Of a stretch of DNA of 64,000 nucleotides, positions 60,120 to 64,000 are shown in pieces; within the stretch, counting starts at the first letter, position 1; the number at the start of each line of letters is the position of its first letter. The stretch lies in the NCBI GenBank assembly GCA_964017235.1, contig OZ024933.1, positions 56,092,255 to 56,156,254 on the forward strand. The letters run 5' to 3'. Origin of the DNA: Sabellastarte sp. h YS-2021 (lineage: Eukaryota; Annelida; Polychaeta; Sabellida; Sabellidae). The notes under the pieces are model-generated. The model ran no database searches. It saw nothing but the letters and a program-made list of their open reading frames with translations, and had not been told where the DNA came from. The position numbers and the translations under genes are program-made.

Positions 60120-61866
60120 TGTTGATTAAAAATAACAATTATGGAGCAACAGAAAATACTCAAATAAGCACTTAGGTGACAAAGCTAATGTATTAGATGA
60201 TCATAAATAAACAAAAAAATGTCATTGATTTTTATGATCAGTTTATATAGTAGGGCTGTTAGAGGCCAAAATAAGTCAAAATATGACCTTCTAAGATCCC
60301 CAAGAGAGAGAGTTTGCTTGTATTCTGCCTTACCTCAAACTGGCAATACTCAGTGATGAATATTAACAATTCTGGTATTAATGCAACAGTTAAAAGACCA
60401 AACCAGCACTCAATCTAACAATCTCAAACTGGCAAATTTATGGAAATTGTTTAATTTAGTCATAAATAAACAAAAACGGTCATTGATTTTCATGATGAAT
60501 TCATATACTGGGGGCGTTAGAGGACATAATTAGACCAAATATGACCTTCTAAGAGCCCCAAGAAAGAGCATATTTGTATTCTTCTTAACCTCAGACTATT
60601 AATACCCAGTGATGAACATTAACTATTTTTGTATTTATGGAAAAGTTAAAAGACCAAACCAGCACTCAATAAAATTAGTTGATACCTTGCGAGTTTTGAA
60701 TCCGCAAAAATGGAAATTTACTTATTGTACTAGAGTAGATTGTTAAAATATAAAGGCCAGATTTATTTGTTGTGACCCAAGACCTTCATGCTACAGTTAC
60801 AGAATATTACTGGTGTTATGGTTATAGATCTGACTATTAATTACAAGTAAACATCTCTGAATCTGGAAGTGTCCAGTGTCCCGGGTGAGAGTTTCCTGGC
60901 ATTCTTCCTAACATCAGACTGTCAATGCCAAATGACAGATATTAAATCTTCCCAGTAAGCAAACTCAAGCTGTTACAAATAGACTAAAACTACTTAGAGG
61001 TTTTGCGTTTTTATGACCAAGTATTATGATGGGGCTGTTTGATGCTATAAGTGCATAAAATGACCTCCTAAGCCCAGGCATATTTGCAAGTATGCTATTT
61101 ACCCACAATCCATCAAGGCCTGTTGATTAATAATAACAATTGTGGAGCAACAGAAAATATCCAAATAAGCCCTTAGGTGACAAAGCTAATGTATTAGATA
61201 GTCATAAATAAACAAAAAAAATGTCATTGAATTTCATGATCAGTTTATATAGTGGGGCTGTTAGAGGCCAAAATGAGTCAAAATATGACCTTCTAAGATC
61301 CCCAAGAGACAGTTTGCTTGTATTCTGCCTAATCTGAGACTGTCAATACTCAGTGATGAATATTAACAATTCTGGAATTAATGCAACAGTTAAAAGACCA
61401 AACCAGCACTTAATCTAACAATCTGAAGCTGGCAAATTTAGGGAAATTATGGAATTAGCTGATACTTATTGTACTAGAGTAGTCTATTAAAATGTGAAGG
61501 TCATATTTACTTTTTGTGACCCCAGATATTCATGCTACAGTTACAGAATATTACTGGTGTTATGGTTATAGATCTGACTATTAATTACAAGTAAACATCT
61601 CTGAAGCTGTAAGTGTCTAGCACCCCGGGGGAGAGTTTACTGGTATTCTGCCTAACATCAGACTGTCAATGACCAATAATTAATATTTAATATCCCCAGC
61701 TAGGAAACTCTAGCTGTGACAAGTAGGCTAAAACTACGGAGAAGTTGTAGCTTTTTATGATCAAGTGTTATGACGGAGCTGTTAGATGCTATAAGTGCAT
61801 AAAATTGACATCTTAAGCGCAAGTATATTTTCTAGGTATGCTATTTACCCACAACCCATCAAGGCC
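60120..61866. repeat. A-B dimer (A 60120-61120, B 61121-61866)
   Basis: A carries part of the 1746 bp subgroup set (tagtagggctg, aaactggcaatac, aaaacggtc, actcaataaaatt, tttcctggcattc). Its tail (cccaggcatatttgcaag near 61073) resembles 57833. B shares gatagtcataaataaac (near 61197) with the B at 57881. Private: acaattgtggagc near 61136 and tttagggaaatt near 61437. Confidence 0.93.
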
Positions 61867-63613
61867 TGTTGATTAAAAATGACAATCATGGAGCAACAGA
61901 AAATACTCAAATAAGCACTTAGGTGACAAAGCTAATGTATTAGATGGTCATAAATAAACAAAAAAATGTCATTGATTTTTATGATCAGTTTATATAGTAG
62001 GGCTGTTAGAGGCCAAAATAAGTCAAAATATGACCTTCCAAGATCCCCAAGAGAGAGAGTTTGCTTGTATTCTGCCTTACCTCAAACTGTCAATACTCAG
62101 TGATGAATATTAACCATTCTGGTATTAATGCAACAGTTAAAATACCAAACCAGCACTCAATCTAACAATCTCAAACTGGCAAATTTATGGAAATTGTTTA
62201 ATTTAGTCATAAATAAACAAAAACTGTCATTGATTTTCATGATGAATTCATATACTGGGGGCGTTAGAGGACATAATTAGACCAAATATGACCTTCTAAG
62301 AGCCCCAAGAAAGAGCATATTTGTATTCTTCCTAACCTCAGACTATTAATACCCAGTGATGAACATTAACTATTTTTGTATTTATGGAAAAGTTAAAAGA
62401 CCAAACCAGCACTCAATGAAATTAGTTGATACCTTGCGAGTTTTGAATCCGCAAAAATGGAAATTTACTTATTGTACTAGAGTAGATTGTTAAAATATAA
62501 AGGCCAGATTTATTTGTTGTGACCCAAGACATTCATGCTACAGTTACAGAATATTACTGTTGTTATGGTTATAGATCTGACTATTAATTACAAGTAAACA
62601 TCTCTGAATCTGGAAGTGTCCAGTGCCCCGGGTGAGAGTTTGATGGTATTCTTCCTAACATCAGACTGTCAATGCCAAATGACAGATATTAAATCTTCCC
62701 AGTAAGCAAACTCAAGCTGTTACAAATAGACTAAAACTACTTAGAGGTTTTGCGTTTTTATGACCAAGTATTATGATGGGGCTGTTTGATGCTATAAGTG
62801 CATAAAATGACCTCCTAAGCCCAGGTATATTTTGCAAGTACGCTATTTACCCACAATCCATCAAGGTCTGTTGATTAATAATAACAATTATGGAGCAACA
62901 GAAAATATCCAAATAAGCCCTTAGGTGACAAAGCTAATGTATTAGATGGTCCTAAATAAACAAAAAAATATCATTGAATTTTATGATCAGTTTATATAGT
63001 GGGGCTGTTAGAGGCCAAAATGAGTCAAAATATGACCTTCTAAGATCCCCAAGAGACAGTTTGCTTGTATTCTGCCTAACCTGAGACTGTCAATACTCAG
63101 TGATGAATATTAACAATTCTGGAATTAATGCAACAGTTAAAAGACCAAACCAGCACTTAATCTAACAATCTGAAGCTGGCAAATTTATGGAAATTATGGA
63201 ATTAGCTGATACTTATTGTACTAGAGTAGTCTATTAAAATGTGAAGGTCATATTTATTTTTTGTGACCCCAGATATTCATGCTACAGTTACAGAATATTA
63301 CTGGTGTTATGGTTATAGATCTGACTATTAATTACAAGTAAACATCTCTGAAGCTGTAAGTGTTTAGCACCCCGGGAGAGAGTTTACTGGTATTCTGCCT
63401 AACATCAGACTGTCCATGACCAATAATTAATATTTAATATCCCCAGCTAGGAAACTCTAGCTGTGACAAGTAGGCTAAAACTACGGAGAAGTTGTAGCTT
63501 TTTATGACCAAGTGTTATGACGGAGCTGTTAGATGCTATAAGACCATAAAATTGACATCTTAAGCGCAAGTATATTTTCTAGGTATGCTATTTACCCACA
63601 ACCCATCAAGGCC
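61867..63613. repeat. A-B dimer (A 61867-62868, B 62869-63613)
   Basis: A has aaaaatgacaatcatgg near 61876, taaaataccaaacc near 62138 and actgttgttatgg near 62557. The junction at its end reads aaggtctgttg, as at 56138. B has gtgtttagcacc near 63360, tgtccatgacc near 63411 (both as at 50904) and ataagaccataaaatt near 63539. Confidence 0.93.
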
Positions 63614-64000
63614 TGTTGATTAAAAATAACAATTATGGAGCAACAGAAAATACTCAAATAAGGACTTAGGTGACAAAGCTAATGTATTAGATGGTCATAA
63701 ATAAACAAAAAAAATGTCATTGATGTTTATGATCAGTTTATATAGTGGGGCTGTTAGAGGCCAAAATAAGTCAAAATATGACCTTCTAAGATCCCCAAGA
63801 GAGAGAGTTTGCTTGTATTCTGCCTTACCTCAAACTGGCAATACTCAGTGATGAATATTAACTATTCTGGTATTAATGCAACAGTTAAAAGACCAAACCA
63901 GCACTCAATCTAACAATCTCAAACTGGCAAATTTATGGAAATTGTTTAATTTAGTCATAAATAAACAAAAACTGTCATTGATTTTCATGATCAATTCATA
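63614..64000. repeat. Partial A unit cut by the window end
   Basis: The first 387 bp of an A unit. It has aataaggacttagg near 63657, gatgtttatgatc near 63722 (as at 50011) and aaactggcaatac near 63831. It ends inside S2 at gatcaattcata, where the EcoRI site of other A units is lost. The array continues beyond the window. Confidence 0.95.

Larger units (their letters stand above)
1..64000. repeat. Higher-order tandem satellite array filling the window
   Basis: Two homologous units, A (about 1002 bp) and B (about 746-750 bp), follow each other head to tail in the same orientation without any inserted foreign sequence. The motif aaggcctgttgatta marks each junction; in sequence order its TGTTGATTA starts at 1, 1003, 1753, 2755, 3504, 4506, 5256 and so on to 63614, giving 72 complete units and one partial. 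Neither end of the array is reached. Unit diagnostics: A begins tgttgattaaaaataac and ends with tacccacaatccatcaagg; B begins tgttgattaataataac and ends with tacccacaacccatcaagg. The family is not one I recognise. Composition is AT-rich and CpG sites are the most variable positions. Chromosomal place and function are unknown. Confidence 0.98.

Noticed and set aside
1..64000. CENP-B box
   Set aside because: I found no match to the TTCG...CGGG core on either strand. This does not rule out a centromeric role.
1..64000. CRISPR array
   Set aside because: Repeats are hundreds of bases long and directly adjacent, with no unique spacers and no cas genes.
1..64000. Transposable element or tandem LTR array
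   Set aside because: I see no terminal inverted repeats, target-site duplications, primer-binding site, polypurine tract or coding remnant; unit edges are set only by my choice of cut.
1..64000. tRNA, 5S or other RNA gene repeats
   Set aside because: No A-box and B-box pair at proper spacing, no cloverleaf and no rRNA core sequence; the T-runs are part of AT-rich repeat sequence.
1..64000. Telomeric or simple-repeat satellite
   Set aside because: No runs of TTAGGG or TTTAGGG; the only simple runs are short GA and poly-A tracts within each unit.

Overview
The whole 64 kb window is one uninterrupted, AT-rich (about two-thirds A+T by eye) tandem satellite array. I see no real protein gene, RNA gene, transposon, CRISPR array or unique flanking sequence. 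The array reads head to tail on one strand from base 1 to base 64000. I cut units at a StuI-like motif (aaggcctgttgatta) that recurs at every unit junction. On this cut there are 72 complete units and one partial unit, of two homologous kinds. Unit A is about 1002 bp. Unit B is about 746-750 bp. A contains an internal tandem duplication of 256 bp that B lacks, so A is essentially B's frame plus one extra sub-unit. Parts of both units also look like older, diverged copies of the same roughly 250 bp ancestral sequence.

Organism: a eukaryote, most likely one that methylates CpG (vertebrate or plant). Copies differ very often by CG to TG or CG to CA changes at the same sites, which is the mark of 5-methylcytosine decay. 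I do not recognise the satellite family and cannot name a species. A centromeric, pericentromeric or sex-chromosome location is possible but is inference only.

Layout by higher-order repeat (HOR). Block I (1-17249) is an A-B dimer of about 1.75 kb in ten copies; one copy (14008) has lost A's 256 bp insert. Block II (17250-29030) is a trimer A / B-A chimera / B of about 2758 bp, with one B-A deletion fusion, and contains a large duplication 6.26-7.27 kb apart. Block III (29031-41176) starts with a linking B unit (29031-29759). It then holds a trimer A' / A / B of exactly 2852 bp, where A' is a 1121 bp hybrid whose A and B parts are joined by a 12 bp sequence found nowhere else in the array. 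Block IV (41177-57880) is the A-B dimer again, with three near-identical 1746 bp copies at 42924-48161, a B-like patch inside an A unit, and a segment duplicated from about 12.2 kb upstream. Block V (57881-60119) is a B-B-B run whose last two units look identical. Block VI (60120-64000) is A-B dimer running off the end.

The units do not cooperate as genes. What the window records is the evolution of a satellite array: unequal crossover, deletion between internal direct repeats, slippage, gene-conversion-like patches and repeated local amplification of new HOR types. The short open frames (63-80 codons) come and go with single-base variants in the repeat and are not supported as genes.
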